From: Bin87 sp965220505
Lineage (GTDB): Bacteria; Chloroflexota; Dehalococcoidia; Lucifugimonadales; UBA3495
NCBI GenBank assembly: GCA_965220505.1
Contig: CBDCQE010000001.1
Location: 2,170,001-2,234,000 of the forward strand
Reading direction: 5' to 3'
DNA length: 64,000 nucleotides
In this document: piece by piece, positions 42,211-50,602 of the stretch
Layout of the letters: every line of letters starts with the position of its first letter
Numbering within the stretch: the first letter of the stretch is position 1
Program-made: the position numbers and the translations under genes
The notes under the pieces: generated by a model
Told to the model about the DNA's origin: nothing
Databases searched by the model: none
Seen by the model: only the letters and a program-made list of their open reading frames with translations

Positions 42211-42238
42211 GTAGGGGCGAATGATCATTCGCCCCTAC
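42211..42238. repeat. Perfect 28-base palindrome between SBP and permease genes
   Basis: Arms GTAGGGGCGAATGA and TCATTCGCCCCTAC are perfect reverse complements, sharing the core of the 17745-17784 palindrome. Its position, between the SBP gene and the permease gene of one operon, recalls hairpins that protect abundant SBP mRNA from 3' decay. Confidence 0.85.
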
Positions 42239-42289
42239 AAATAGGTTCGCCGAGTCACTATGCCGGAAATTCGATCCGGGAATGACGGA

Positions 42290-44221
42290 TTAGCGGTCCA
42301 GCCACAGGTCCTCGTGCTTGAACTGGTATTGCACCGTCGAAGGAGCAGTGAACCCCTTGACGTCCTGGTGAACCAGCCAGAAGAGCTGACCCAACTGCAG
42401 GGTCACCCAGTGGTTGTCCTCGAAGCTGTGGAGCCAGAGCTCAGCTTCCTTGTTGATCTCCCGGCGAGCCTCGGTGTCGAGTTCCACCTTCTGGGCCTCG
42501 AACCAGTCCACCACCTGGTCGTTGGACCAGTCGGTGTAGTTCCGGGTGCCGCCCTTCAGGTAAACGCCACCGTAAACGGCGTCGGCGTCAAACACCACCA
42601 TGCCCTCGCCCTGGCAGCTGATTTCCCAGTCGCCGTCCGATTCGGCGGCGCGGGAAGTGCCGTACTTGGCATAGCCGGCCGCGCTGGGCAGGGTCTCAAT
42701 GTCGCCGGTGATGCCGAGGGCATCCTGCAACTGCTGCTTCACGACCTGGCACTGGTCGGGGTAGTTGCCGACCTGGCGCACGGTGTACTGGACTTCAAAG
42801 CCGTCGGCCACGCCGGCCTCGGCCATCAGGCGCTTGGCCTCGGCCAGGTCTTCCTGTCCGCCGGCGCTATCCTTGGGCCGGATGCCGGGCCAGTCCATGC
42901 ACACTTCGTTGGCGTGGGCCAGTCCCATCAGCGGGCAGTAGCTGCCGCCGGAGTTGTCGAACACGCGCTCGTCAATCTCCTGGCGGTCAACGGCCAGGTT
43001 GATGGCCTGGCGCACCAGGTGGCTCTGGAACTGGGGCTTCTTCACATTGAGCATCAAACCCCAGTTGGTGCCGGCGGCGATGGGGTGGGCGACGTACTCG
43101 CCGTTGGTGCTCTTCTCAAGGTCGAAGTACTGGGTCGGAGAGAGGTTGGTGAAACCGCCGTTGGCCATGTCCAGTCGACCCGCCTCAAAGTTGGCGATCA
43201 ACGTGTCCTTGGCCTGGCCGGTAAAGATGGTGTGCTCGATGCGGTCAACGTAGGGACGTCCTTCCTTGAAGTAGTCCGGGTTCTTGTTGACGTAGTAGAA
43301 GTCGCCGACCTGGTACTCTTCGAGAATGTAGGGGCCGGAGGTGGTCCCCATCTCGATGATGTTCTCGCCGAGGTTCAGGGAGCAGGGATTGGCGGCATCG
43401 CGCACCGCGCAATTGGCGTCCGCGTCGAGCAGATGGCCCGGCAGCACCTTGGCGTAGTCGATGGCCAGGAACTTGATGAAAGCCCCGGAGGCGAACTGGA
43501 GGTTGAACTCAACGGTCTTGTCGTCGATGGCCCGCAGCACCGCGTCCTGGTTGGTGGGCGTGCAGTTGCCGCCGTCCTTGTCCACCACTTCCATCTTGAC
43601 GGTGTAATTGCGCCAGAGGCCGGAGCGTCCCGTGCTGTTGCAAGGGTTGGCGTAGCGGGAATGAGTGGTGATGACGTCCGCCGAGGTGATCTCGGTGCCG
43701 TCGGTCCACTGCATGTCATCCCGCAGGTGGAAGGTATAGGTCAGGCCATCAGGGCTCACGTCCCACGACTCGGCCAGGTCGCCGGTGATGGCGTTGGTGT
43801 CCACCGTGTCGTACTGCACAATCTGGTTGTACAGCTGCGAGTAGGAAATCACGCTGGACAGGGACGAGGAGCCGAGCGGGTCCCAGTCTTTGGTATCGGC
43901 GTAGGCGGACATCCGCAGGGTGCCGCCGTACGTGGCTCCGGCGCTGGGGGTCGGAGTGGCGACCACGCGCGGCGTGGCGGTGGGAGCCGGGGTGTTGGTC
44001 GGGCGCGCGGTGGCGGCCGCGGCCTGTGGGATCGGCGTGTTCGTCGGCGCCGCCGCGGCCGGAGCTTGCGTGGCTGCGGCCGGCTGCTGCGCCGCCGGGG
44101 CCGTAGTCGGTGCAGCGGGGGCTTCCGCTCCGCCGCAGGCAATGCCGACCATCAGAGCGACGGCGCCCGCGATCAGCGGCACCGTCCGCAGGAATGGTCG
44201 GCCGAGGGTAGATGGTTTCAT
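42290..44221 (-). CDS. Extracellular solute-binding lipoprotein, family 5 (operon 1)
   Basis: This 643-residue DppA/OppA-type protein has a lipoprotein signal with lipobox 'VGIAC' (Cys29), a low-complexity Ala/Pro/Thr linker ('APTNTPIPQAAAATARPTN'), and the SBP_bac_5 domain ('SYSQLYNQIVQYD', 'ESWDVSPDGLTYTFHLRDD', 'INLAVDRQEIDERVFDNSG'). It should bind peptides or another bulky solute at the cell surface. I chose ATG 44221, which is followed directly by the signal. It has its own promoter at 44367-44395. The paralogue at 46543-48471 is closely similar. Confidence 0.93.
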   Translation of the reverse strand: MKPSTLGRPFLRTVPLIAGAVALMVGIACGGAEAPAAPTTAPAAQQPAAATQAPAAAAPTNTPIPQAAAATARPTNTPAPTATPRVVATPTPSAGATYGGTLRMSAYADTKDWDPLGSSSLSSVISYSQLYNQIVQYDTVDTNAITGDLAESWDVSPDGLTYTFHLRDDMQWTDGTEITSADVITTHSRYANPCNSTGRSGLWRNYTVKMEVVDKDGGNCTPTNQDAVLRAIDDKTVEFNLQFASGAFIKFLAIDYAKVLPGHLLDADANCAVRDAANPCSLNLGENIIEMGTTSGPYILEEYQVGDFYYVNKNPDYFKEGRPYVDRIEHTIFTGQAKDTLIANFEAGRLDMANGGFTNLSPTQYFDLEKSTNGEYVAHPIAAGTNWGLMLNVKKPQFQSHLVRQAINLAVDRQEIDERVFDNSGGSYCPLMGLAHANEVCMDWPGIRPKDSAGGQEDLAEAKRLMAEAGVADGFEVQYTVRQVGNYPDQCQVVKQQLQDALGITGDIETLPSAAGYAKYGTSRAAESDGDWEISCQGEGMVVFDADAVYGGVYLKGGTRNYTDWSNDQVVDWFEAQKVELDTEARREINKEAELWLHSFEDNHWVTLQLGQLFWLVHQDVKGFTAPSTVQYQFKHEDLWLDR

Positions 44222-44327
44222 ATTTGCTTCAGACCTCCAGTCTCTTGATGCCGTTTCTGTCCCGTTGCGGATGGGCGGAGAATGGCTGTTGTCCGCAATC
44301 AGAAAATATAATCCCCGGCCATGGCCA

Positions 44328-44347
44328 ATTGTGAAATTAACCACAAT
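44328..44347. promoter_or_regulatory. Operator-like inverted repeat in the operon 1 leader
   Basis: ATTGTG (44328-44333) and CACAAT (44342-44347) form a dyad with an 8-base spacer, about 15-35 bases downstream of the expected transcription start of the operon 1 promoter. A repressor site is a reasonable guess. Confidence 0.35.
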
Positions 44348-44366
44348 CCATGAGATACGGGCGGGA

Positions 44367-44395
44367 ATATTAGCCCACCCAATTCGCGGTGTCAA
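44367..44395 (-). promoter_or_regulatory. Sigma70-like promoter of oligopeptide operon 1
   Basis: On the minus strand TTGACA (44395-44390), a 17-base spacer and TAATAT (44372-44367) form a near-consensus promoter. Transcription would start near 44360, giving a leader of about 140 bases before the SBP ATG. Confidence 0.7.
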
Positions 44396-44446
44396 TAGCC
44401 CATGTCTGGGAACAGCCAATGGAATTACGAAATACGCACAAAATTA

Positions 44447-44470
44447 GGCCCCTTCCGATTGGAAGGGGCC
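44447..44470 (-). terminator. Rho-independent terminator of oligopeptide operon 2
   Basis: Ten-base arms GGCCCCTTCC and GGAAGGGGCC close a 4-base loop. On the minus strand the stem is followed by TAATTTTG. It lies 24 bases after the DppC-like stop of operon 2 and upstream of the operon 1 promoter, separating the two operons. Confidence 0.8.
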
Positions 44471-44493
44471 ATGATGCACAGTGTATTTCGACC

Positions 44494-45408
44494 TTACCGG
44501 CCGCGCAGCCGAGGATCCAGGGTATCCCGCAACGCGTCGCCGAGAAAGTTCACCGCAAACACCACCACCGATATCGCCACCCCAGGAAATACCGCCAGCC
44601 ACCACGCCGTGCGGATGTACTTCTGCGCCCCCTCCGTCAGCATCCCTCCCCACGTCGGTATGTCCGGCGATACCCCCACTCCCAGGAACGTCAGCGACGC
44701 TTCAATGATGATCGCCAGTCCTAGCGTGATCGTGCTCAGAACGATGTAGCTGGCAATCACGTTCGGCATGATGTGCCGCAGCATGATCCGCCACGGCCGG
44801 GCGCCGATGGCCTGGGCCGCCAGCGTGTAGTCCAGTTCCTTGATGCTCAACACTTGCGACCGGATCACCCGTATCGCTCCCGGCGCCAGGATCACCACCA
44901 ACGCCGCAACTATGTTGTTGATCGACGGACCCAACGCCGCCGTCAGGCCCAGCGCCATGATGATCGCTGGGAATGCCATCAACGCGTCAACGATCCGCTG
45001 GATCGTCAGATCTAGCACTCCTCCAACATACGCGCTCAGGATGCCGATGACCGTCCCAATGGTGATCCCGATGATCACGCTCATCAACCCCACGTACATC
45101 GATACCCGCGCCCCGTAAATGATCCGGCTCAGCACGTCCCTTCCCAACTCGTCCGCGCCCAAGAGCGCCCCGGCCTGCGGCGCGGCGAAGGGCTCGTGCT
45201 CCAGGTCCAGCGGGTCGTAGGGCGATATGACACCCGAAAATACCGCCGTCAGGATCGTCAGAATGATGATCGCCGCGCTCACCGCTCCAAGCGGCTTCGT
45301 CCGCGCGAACACCCCCACCTTCTGCAGCGTCGTCTGCTTTGGGCGCATGTCCAGCAGCTGGTCTGCCGCCGCCGGCTCCGCCGCGCTTCCCGTATTGTAT
45401 ATCGCCAT
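44494..45408 (-). CDS. Oligopeptide ABC transporter permease, DppC-like (operon 2)
   Basis: This 304-residue permease is a close paralogue of the one at 40266-41195: 'RTKPLGAVSAAIIILTILTA', 'LLGADELGRDVLSRIIYGAR', 'AAQAIGARPWRIMLRHIMPN'. It follows its DppB partner by 57 bases and is followed by a strong terminator. As in operon 1, the ATPase subunits must be encoded elsewhere. Confidence 0.93.
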   Translation of the reverse strand: MAIYNTGSAAEPAAADQLLDMRPKQTTLQKVGVFARTKPLGAVSAAIIILTILTAVFSGVISPYDPLDLEHEPFAAPQAGALLGADELGRDVLSRIIYGARVSMYVGLMSVIIGITIGTVIGILSAYVGGVLDLTIQRIVDALMAFPAIIMALGLTAALGPSINNIVAALVVILAPGAIRVIRSQVLSIKELDYTLAAQAIGARPWRIMLRHIMPNVIASYIVLSTITLGLAIIIEASLTFLGVGVSPDIPTWGGMLTEGAQKYIRTAWWLAVFPGVAISVVVFAVNFLGDALRDTLDPRLRGR

Positions 45409-45465
45409 GCGAAGTGCTCCCTCGCTACCTGATGATCGTCCGTAATCCCAGTTGCCTCTGGCACC

Positions 45466-46419
45466 CTAGGCGTACCTGATCCGCGGGTCCAGCCACCCAT
45501 ACAACAGGTCCACCAGCAGGTTCACCACCACGATCGACAACGCCACGATAACTATCACCGCCTGGATCGTCGGAAAGTCCCGCTGGTAAATCGCGTCAAT
45601 CAGCAACTGCCCCACCCCCGGGATCAGGAATATCTTCTCGATGATCACCGTGCCGCCGAACAGACGCCCAAACTGCCACCCCGATATGGTCAGCACCGGC
45701 AGCACCGCGTTCTTCAACCCGTGCCGCGACAGCACGATCAACTCTCGCAGCCCCTTCGCCCGCGCCGTCCGCATGTAGTCTTCGCGCAGGATCTCCATCA
45801 TCGACGACCGCGTCACCCGCGCGATGAACGCCATGTCGTAGAAGCCCAGGGCCAGCGCCGGCAGCATTAGCTGTTTGATGTTGGTCCACGGGTCTTCCCA
45901 GATGTCCTCATACCCCAGGGGCGGCAGCCAGCCGAACGCCCGGATCAGCACCAGCGTCAGCAGGATGCCACTGAAAAACGTCGGAATCGAAATGCCCACC
46001 AGCGTAAATATCCTGGACAGGTAGTCCAGCGGACTGTCCGGTTTGATCGCCGATATCACCCCCAACGGTACTGCGCACACCACCGCCAGCAGGATGCCCA
46101 AGATGGCCAGCTCGATGGTGACCGGAATACGCTGCCCCAGTCGTTCCATCACCGGACCGCCCCACCAGTACGACGTCCCGAAATCTCCCCGCAGGATGCC
46201 GCCAATCCATTCGAAGTACTGGACCGGAATCGGACGGTCAGTTCCCAACTCGGCCCGCAACTGCGCCAGCTCCTCCTGCGTGTACACCGCGTCGTCGGCG
46301 CTCAGGATCGCCAGCGCCGGATCGCCGGGGATCAAACGCATCACCACGAACACGATGATCGTTACCAGCAGCACCGTGGGCAGGAACAGGCCTATTCGCT
46401 TGATGGCGTACTGTCTCAT
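45466..46419 (-). CDS. Oligopeptide ABC transporter permease, DppB-like (operon 2)
   Basis: This 317-residue permease begins 'MRQYAIKRIGLFLPTVLLV', nearly the same as the operon 1 copy, with 'MRLIPGDPALAIL', 'GVISAIKPDSPLDYLSR' and the coupling loop 'RTARAKGLRELIVLSRHGLK'. A hairpin at 46446-46481 separates it from the upstream SBP gene, as in operon 1. Confidence 0.93.
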   Translation of the reverse strand: MRQYAIKRIGLFLPTVLLVTIIVFVVMRLIPGDPALAILSADDAVYTQEELAQLRAELGTDRPIPVQYFEWIGGILRGDFGTSYWWGGPVMERLGQRIPVTIELAILGILLAVVCAVPLGVISAIKPDSPLDYLSRIFTLVGISIPTFFSGILLTLVLIRAFGWLPPLGYEDIWEDPWTNIKQLMLPALALGFYDMAFIARVTRSSMMEILREDYMRTARAKGLRELIVLSRHGLKNAVLPVLTISGWQFGRLFGGTVIIEKIFLIPGVGQLLIDAIYQRDFPTIQAVIVIVALSIVVVNLLVDLLYGWLDPRIRYA

Positions 46420-46445
46420 TTCTTATGCCTCATCGGAGAGTGCAC

Positions 46446-46481
46446 GACAGGCGGGACGAACTGAAACTCGCCCCGCCTGTC
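46446..46481. repeat. Hairpin between SBP and permease genes of operon 2
   Basis: Arms GACAGGCGGG (46446-46455) and CCCGCCTGTC (46472-46481) enclose 16 bases. Its sequence differs from the palindrome in operon 1 but it occupies the same operon position. Confidence 0.65.
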
Positions 46482-46542
46482 TCAACACTAATCCAGTGAC
46501 CGACCGTTGGATGACGGCAAGATCGCTACGGTTGTGGAACTC

Positions 46543-48471
46543 CTAGCGATCCCACCAAAGGTGCTCGTGCTTGAACCCGTACTGCACCGTCTGCGGCGCG
46601 TTGAACCCCTTGATATCACGGTTCATCACCCAGAAGTTGCGGCCCAGGGTTACGGTGACCCAGTGGTTGTCGTGGAACTCGTTCAGCCAGAGCTCAGCTT
46701 CCTTGTTGATCTGAACCCGCTTCTCCGGGTCCAGTTCCACCTTCTGCTGCTCAAACCAATTGTTCAGCTCGGGGGCTTCCCAGTCGGTGTAGTTGCGGGT
46801 GCCGCCCTTCAGGAAAATGCCCCCGTACACCGCGTCCACGTCAAACACCGTCATGCCGTCGGCCTGGCAGCCTACGTCCCAGTCGCCAACAGCGTCGGCC
46901 GGGCGAGACGTGCCGTATTTAGCATAGCCCGCCGCGCTGGGATACGTCTGGAGATCCCCGGTGATGCCCAAGGCATCCTCCAGGTCCTGCTTGATCACCG
47001 AGCATTGGGGTATATACGTACCCACTTGCCGCGCCGTGTATTCGACCTCAAACCCGTCGGGGTAGCCGGCTTCCGACATCAATTCCTTGGCCCGGGCCAG
47101 GTCTTCCTGGCCGCCCGGCGTATCCTTGGGACGCAGGCCTGGCCAGGTGGCGCATTCGTCGTAGTCATGGGCCAGGCCCACCAACGGGCAGTGGCCGCGA
47201 CCGGCTCCGTGCAGCGCCCGCTCGTTTACCTTCTGCCTATCCACCGCCAGGTTGATCGCCTGACGCACCCTGTGGTCCGTGAACGGTTCCCGCTTCACGT
47301 TGAGCATGAAGCCGATGGTGGACCCCAGAACCTCGTGTGACACGTACTCACTATTGGTCGAGGTCTCGATGGCGTAGTTCTCCGGCGCCGTCAGGTTGTT
47401 GGCTGCGGCGTTGGCCATATCGATCTGTCCACCCTCCACCTGGGCGATGAACGTCGCCGGAACGGTGATGATGAAATGCTCGATCCGGTCGAAGTAGGGT
47501 AGCCCTTCCTTGAAGTAGTCCGGGTTCTTGTTCACCTTGTAGTGGTTGCCCGACTGGTACTCTTCCAGGATGAAGGGACCCGAGGTGGCCTGATGCTGCA
47601 GGATGTTTTCCGCCAGGTTCAGGTCTATCCCCTGCTCCAGCAGGTGCTTCGGCAGGATCTTCGCGTAGTCAATCGCCAGGAATTTGATGAACGCCCCCGA
47701 CGCAAAGGCCAGGTTGTACTCCACCGTCAGGTCGTCCACCTTGCGTACGACTTCGTCGGCGTTCAGCGCCGTGCAGTCCGCCTTGTCCGCCAGTTCCACC
47801 ACCTCGATTGGAATTGTGTACTGCCGCCACAGACCCGAGCGGCCCCGGCCGTTGCACGGGTTCCCGTAGCGCTGCATGCTGTACACCACATCATCGGCGT
47901 CCAGCGTTTCTCCGTCCGTCCACTTCATGCCCTCCCGCAAGTGGAAGGTGAACGACGTGCCTTCCTCGTTGGTCTCCCAACTTTCCGCCAGGTCGCCCAC
48001 GACGACGGTCGGATCCTCGGTATCAAACTGCACAACCTGGTTATACAGCTGCGAGTAGGAGATCACGCTGGACAGAGAGGACGACCCCAGAGGATCCCAG
48101 TCCTTGGTGTCAGCGTACGCCGACATTCGCACCAACCCACCATACTGCGGAGGACCGCTGGGAACCGGGGTGGGGAGCGTGCGCGCCACCGCAGTGGGCC
48201 CTGGCGTGCTCGTGGGCCGGATCGTCGCCAGTGGCGGCGGTGTCGCGGTCGGTGGCGCCGTGGTGGCAGTGGCCGCCGCTTGTGGCTGGCCCGCCGGCTG
48301 CTGCTGACCAGTAGCCGGAGCCTGCTGGCCGGAGGCGGCAGGTGCGGCCTGCTGTTCTTGGGCTGCCGGAGCCGCCGGGGCCGCGGGCGCTTCGGCTCCG
48401 CCACAAGCTATCCCTACGATCAGCGTGGCGATGACGGCGGCAATCGGAGTCAGTTTCAGGTACTTCGACAT
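46543..48471 (-). CDS. Extracellular solute-binding lipoprotein, family 5 (operon 2)
   Basis: This 642-residue paralogue of the 42290-44221 protein has lipobox 'VGIAC' (Cys23), a Gln/Ala/Pro-rich linker ('QQAPATGQQQPAGQPQAAA'), and the SBP_bac_5 domain ('SYSQLYNQVVQFD', 'ESWETNEEGTSFTFHLREG', 'INLAVDRQKVNERALHGAG'). The linker differs strongly between the copies while the binding domain is conserved. A sigma70-like promoter lies about 100 bases upstream. Confidence 0.93.
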   Translation of the reverse strand: MSKYLKLTPIAAVIATLIVGIACGGAEAPAAPAAPAAQEQQAAPAASGQQAPATGQQQPAGQPQAAATATTAPPTATPPPLATIRPTSTPGPTAVARTLPTPVPSGPPQYGGLVRMSAYADTKDWDPLGSSSLSSVISYSQLYNQVVQFDTEDPTVVVGDLAESWETNEEGTSFTFHLREGMKWTDGETLDADDVVYSMQRYGNPCNGRGRSGLWRQYTIPIEVVELADKADCTALNADEVVRKVDDLTVEYNLAFASGAFIKFLAIDYAKILPKHLLEQGIDLNLAENILQHQATSGPFILEEYQSGNHYKVNKNPDYFKEGLPYFDRIEHFIITVPATFIAQVEGGQIDMANAAANNLTAPENYAIETSTNSEYVSHEVLGSTIGFMLNVKREPFTDHRVRQAINLAVDRQKVNERALHGAGRGHCPLVGLAHDYDECATWPGLRPKDTPGGQEDLARAKELMSEAGYPDGFEVEYTARQVGTYIPQCSVIKQDLEDALGITGDLQTYPSAAGYAKYGTSRPADAVGDWDVGCQADGMTVFDVDAVYGGIFLKGGTRNYTDWEAPELNNWFEQQKVELDPEKRVQINKEAELWLNEFHDNHWVTVTLGRNFWVMNRDIKGFNAPQTVQYGFKHEHLWWDR

Positions 48472-48567
48472 CGGAGCCTCTCCATATGACAGAAAATTGA
48501 CGATCGGCGAGATTCACGACGGCAAGCTGGTAATGCTAATCCTGTCGCGGTCGTAAACTGCTCCGCG

Positions 48568-48596
48568 ATTGTAAACGAACACCACACACTGGTCAA
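48568..48596 (-). promoter_or_regulatory. Sigma70-like promoter of oligopeptide operon 2
   Basis: On the minus strand TTGACC (48596-48591), a 17-base spacer and TACAAT (48573-48568) form a good promoter for the SBP gene starting at 48471. It sits in a 400-base intergenic region (48472-48871) with no convincing gene. Confidence 0.65.
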
Positions 48597-48609
48597 TAAT
48601 GCTTATATT

Positions 48610-48655
48610 CAATCATAATATTATGGTCTACGATGTATAATGGCGATTATGATTG
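48610..48655. promoter_or_regulatory. AT-rich inverted repeat upstream of operon 2
   Basis: CAATCATAAT (48610-48619) and ATTATGATTG (48646-48655) are perfect 10-base inverted repeats, 26 bases apart. The left arm overlaps a 12-base palindrome CATAATATTATG (48615-48626), and TATAAT lies between them at 48636-48641. It is immediately upstream of the operon 2 promoter, suggesting an activator or repressor site. Confidence 0.45.
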
Positions 48656-48871
48656 CGTTTACGAATACGATTTTCAGTGTGGAAGGAGGTAATATGTCGC
48701 ATTTAGTGAATACTAAAGCCGTTTCTATTCACATGGAGGCACGCCGCCAGTCCACCTTCCGGACTCGCAAAAAGTTCCGGTCGCGGATGTCAGTTTCGGT
48801 TGACTGTCTTGCACTACCCCGATAGGCTTTTCGCGCCGTCCCACCCCGACCATCTCCAGGAGCGCCCGCCG

Positions 48872-49708
48872 ATGACCGATACCGCCGCCGTACAGAACCC
48901 CGCCTCCGATATTCCGGTGGACGCCAACGCGCACATCCTGGCGCGGCGGGAGCCGCCGGTGGCCACCGTGACCATCAACCGGCCGGCCCAACGCAACGCC
49001 ATCTCGCTGGATATGTGGGTGGAATTGACCTCGCTGCTGCGCGGCCTGGACGCCGACCGGGACGTGCGTTGCATCGTGATCGCCGGGGCCGGCGACGAGG
49101 CCTTTTCGGCCGGCGCGGACATCAGCGATTTCGAGCAACACCGCAGCGACTCGACCAAGGGGCGCGTGTACAACGCCGCCGTCGATGGCCTCCTGGAAAC
49201 CGTGGCGGAGATCGGCACCCCCGTGATTTCGATGATCCGCGGGTTCGCCGCCGGCGGCGGCTGCGAATTGGCCGTGGCTACCGACCTCCGCATCGCCGCC
49301 GAGGGCAGCCGCCTGGGCATCCCGGTGGCGCGCCTGGGCATCACCATCGGTCACCGCGAGATGTACGGGCTGGTGAACCTGGTGGGCAAGGGCAACGCCC
49401 TGTACATCCTCTTGTCGGGCCGGCTGCTGGATGCCGACGAGGCCCTGCGCATTGGCCTGGTCAACCAGGTGGTTCCCGTCGACCAGCTGGAAGAGGTCAC
49501 GTACAAACTGGCCGCCGACATCGCCGCCCTGGCCCCGCTGTCACACGCCGTCAACAAGAAGACCATGAACCAGGTGTTGGCCAAGCCTTCACTGGATCTG
49601 ACCCCCGAAGAGGCCGACCTGCCCCTCACCCAGTTCGACACCCGCGACTACCACGAGGGTTTTCGCGCCTTCCTGGAAAAACGCCGACCCAATTTCATCG
49701 GCGAGTAG
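48872..49708 (+). CDS. Enoyl-CoA hydratase/isomerase family (crotonase)
   Basis: This 278-residue crotonase has 'INRPAQRNAISLDMW', oxyanion-hole segments 'EAFSAGADISDFEQH' and 'TPVISMIRGFAAGGGCELAV', and a Glu-containing helix near 'GHREMYGLVNLVG'. It fits a short-chain enoyl-CoA hydratase or related lyase. ATG 48872 follows AGGAG. The TlyA gene starts 11 bases after its stop, a functionally unrelated neighbour. Substrate is not assignable. Confidence 0.9.
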   Translation: MTDTAAVQNPASDIPVDANAHILARREPPVATVTINRPAQRNAISLDMWVELTSLLRGLDADRDVRCIVIAGAGDEAFSAGADISDFEQHRSDSTKGRVYNAAVDGLLETVAEIGTPVISMIRGFAAGGGCELAVATDLRIAAEGSRLGIPVARLGITIGHREMYGLVNLVGKGNALYILLSGRLLDADEALRIGLVNQVVPVDQLEEVTYKLAADIAALAPLSHAVNKKTMNQVLAKPSLDLTPEEADLPLTQFDTRDYHEGFRAFLEKRRPNFIGE

Positions 49709-49719
49709 TGGTCAACTCC

Positions 49720-50493
49720 ATGCCAGACTCCTCGCAGCGGAAACCGCGCCGGCAGACCCGTCAACGCGCCGACCTGCTGCTGGTGGAGCGGGGCCTGGTG
49801 GAGAGCCGCGAGCAGGCCCAGGCCCTGATCATGGCCGGCGCGGTGCTTGCGCCGTCGGGGCCGGTGCAGAAGGCCGGCGCGTTCCTGGATCCAGACACGC
49901 CCCTGGAACTGCGCGAGCGGCTGCCCTACGTCAGTCGCGGCGGCGTCAAGCTGGCCCATGCCCTGGACACCTGGGCGGAACCCCACGGCATACCGTTGAA
50001 CGGGATCACCGCGCTGGACGTGGGCGCGTCCACCGGCGGGTTTACCGACTGCCTGCTGCAGCGCGGCGCGGCGCGCGTCTACGCCATCGACGTCGGACAC
50101 GGCCAACTGCACTACCGGCTGCGCCAGGACCCGCGGGTAACGTGCATGGAGAAGGTCAACGCCCGTTACCCTTTCGAACTGCCCGAGACCGTCGATCTCC
50201 TGGTCGCCGACGTTTCTTTCATATCTCTCACCATGGCGTTGCCCGAGCCATTGGCGCATCTCAAGGCCGGCGGCTATGCCATCGCGCTCATCAAGCCGCA
50301 GTTCGAGGCCCGGCGCGGCGAGGTCGGACGGGGCGGGATAGTTCGGGACGACTCGCTCCGTGCCGACATCCTCGCCAGGGTCCAGGAATGGTTGGCCTCC
50401 CGCGATGACGTCACCCTGCTTGACACGATCCCGTCGCCGATAACCGGAGACGCCGGGAACCATGAGTTCCTGGCTCTGCTGCGCAAGCATTGA
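49720..50493 (+). CDS. tlyA: TlyA-family rRNA 2'-O-methyltransferase (haemolysin-like)
   Basis: This 257-residue protein has an N-terminal S4 RNA-binding domain ('ADLLLVERGLVESREQAQAL') and an FtsJ-like SAM methyltransferase ('ALDVGASTGGFTDCLLQRG'). The K-D-K-E tetrad is visible: Lys in 'RGGVKLAHAL', Asp in 'LVADVSFISL', Lys in 'ALIKPQFEA' and Glu in 'GNHEFLALL'. TlyA methylates riboses in 16S/23S rRNA. ATG 49720 was chosen; a GTG at 49708 overlapping the previous stop is an alternative. Confidence 0.93.
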   Translation: MPDSSQRKPRRQTRQRADLLLVERGLVESREQAQALIMAGAVLAPSGPVQKAGAFLDPDTPLELRERLPYVSRGGVKLAHALDTWAEPHGIPLNGITALDVGASTGGFTDCLLQRGAARVYAIDVGHGQLHYRLRQDPRVTCMEKVNARYPFELPETVDLLVADVSFISLTMALPEPLAHLKAGGYAIALIKPQFEARRGEVGRGGIVRDDSLRADILARVQEWLASRDDVTLLDTIPSPITGDAGNHEFLALLRKH

Positions 50494-50602
50494 CCACAAT
50501 CCCAGGTCAACGCGCTCATGTGCGATTCATCCGCCAGCCAAATGAAAACGCTCAGATAGCCGATCCATTCCATGTGACTGATGACCAGCAAGGGAGACCG
50601 AT

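Noticed and set aside
17745..42238. Palindromes considered as CRISPR repeats
   Set aside because: Copies are kilobases apart, with no regular spacers and no cas genes.
42260..44248. 662-codon plus-strand frame opposite SBP 1
   Set aside because: Antisense shadow of a lipoprotein gene with all expected SBP motifs.
48640..48825. 61-residue plus-strand ORF in the region upstream of operon 2
   Set aside because: It runs over the promoter-like AT-rich dyad and shows no conserved pattern, despite a GGAGG-like sequence nearby.
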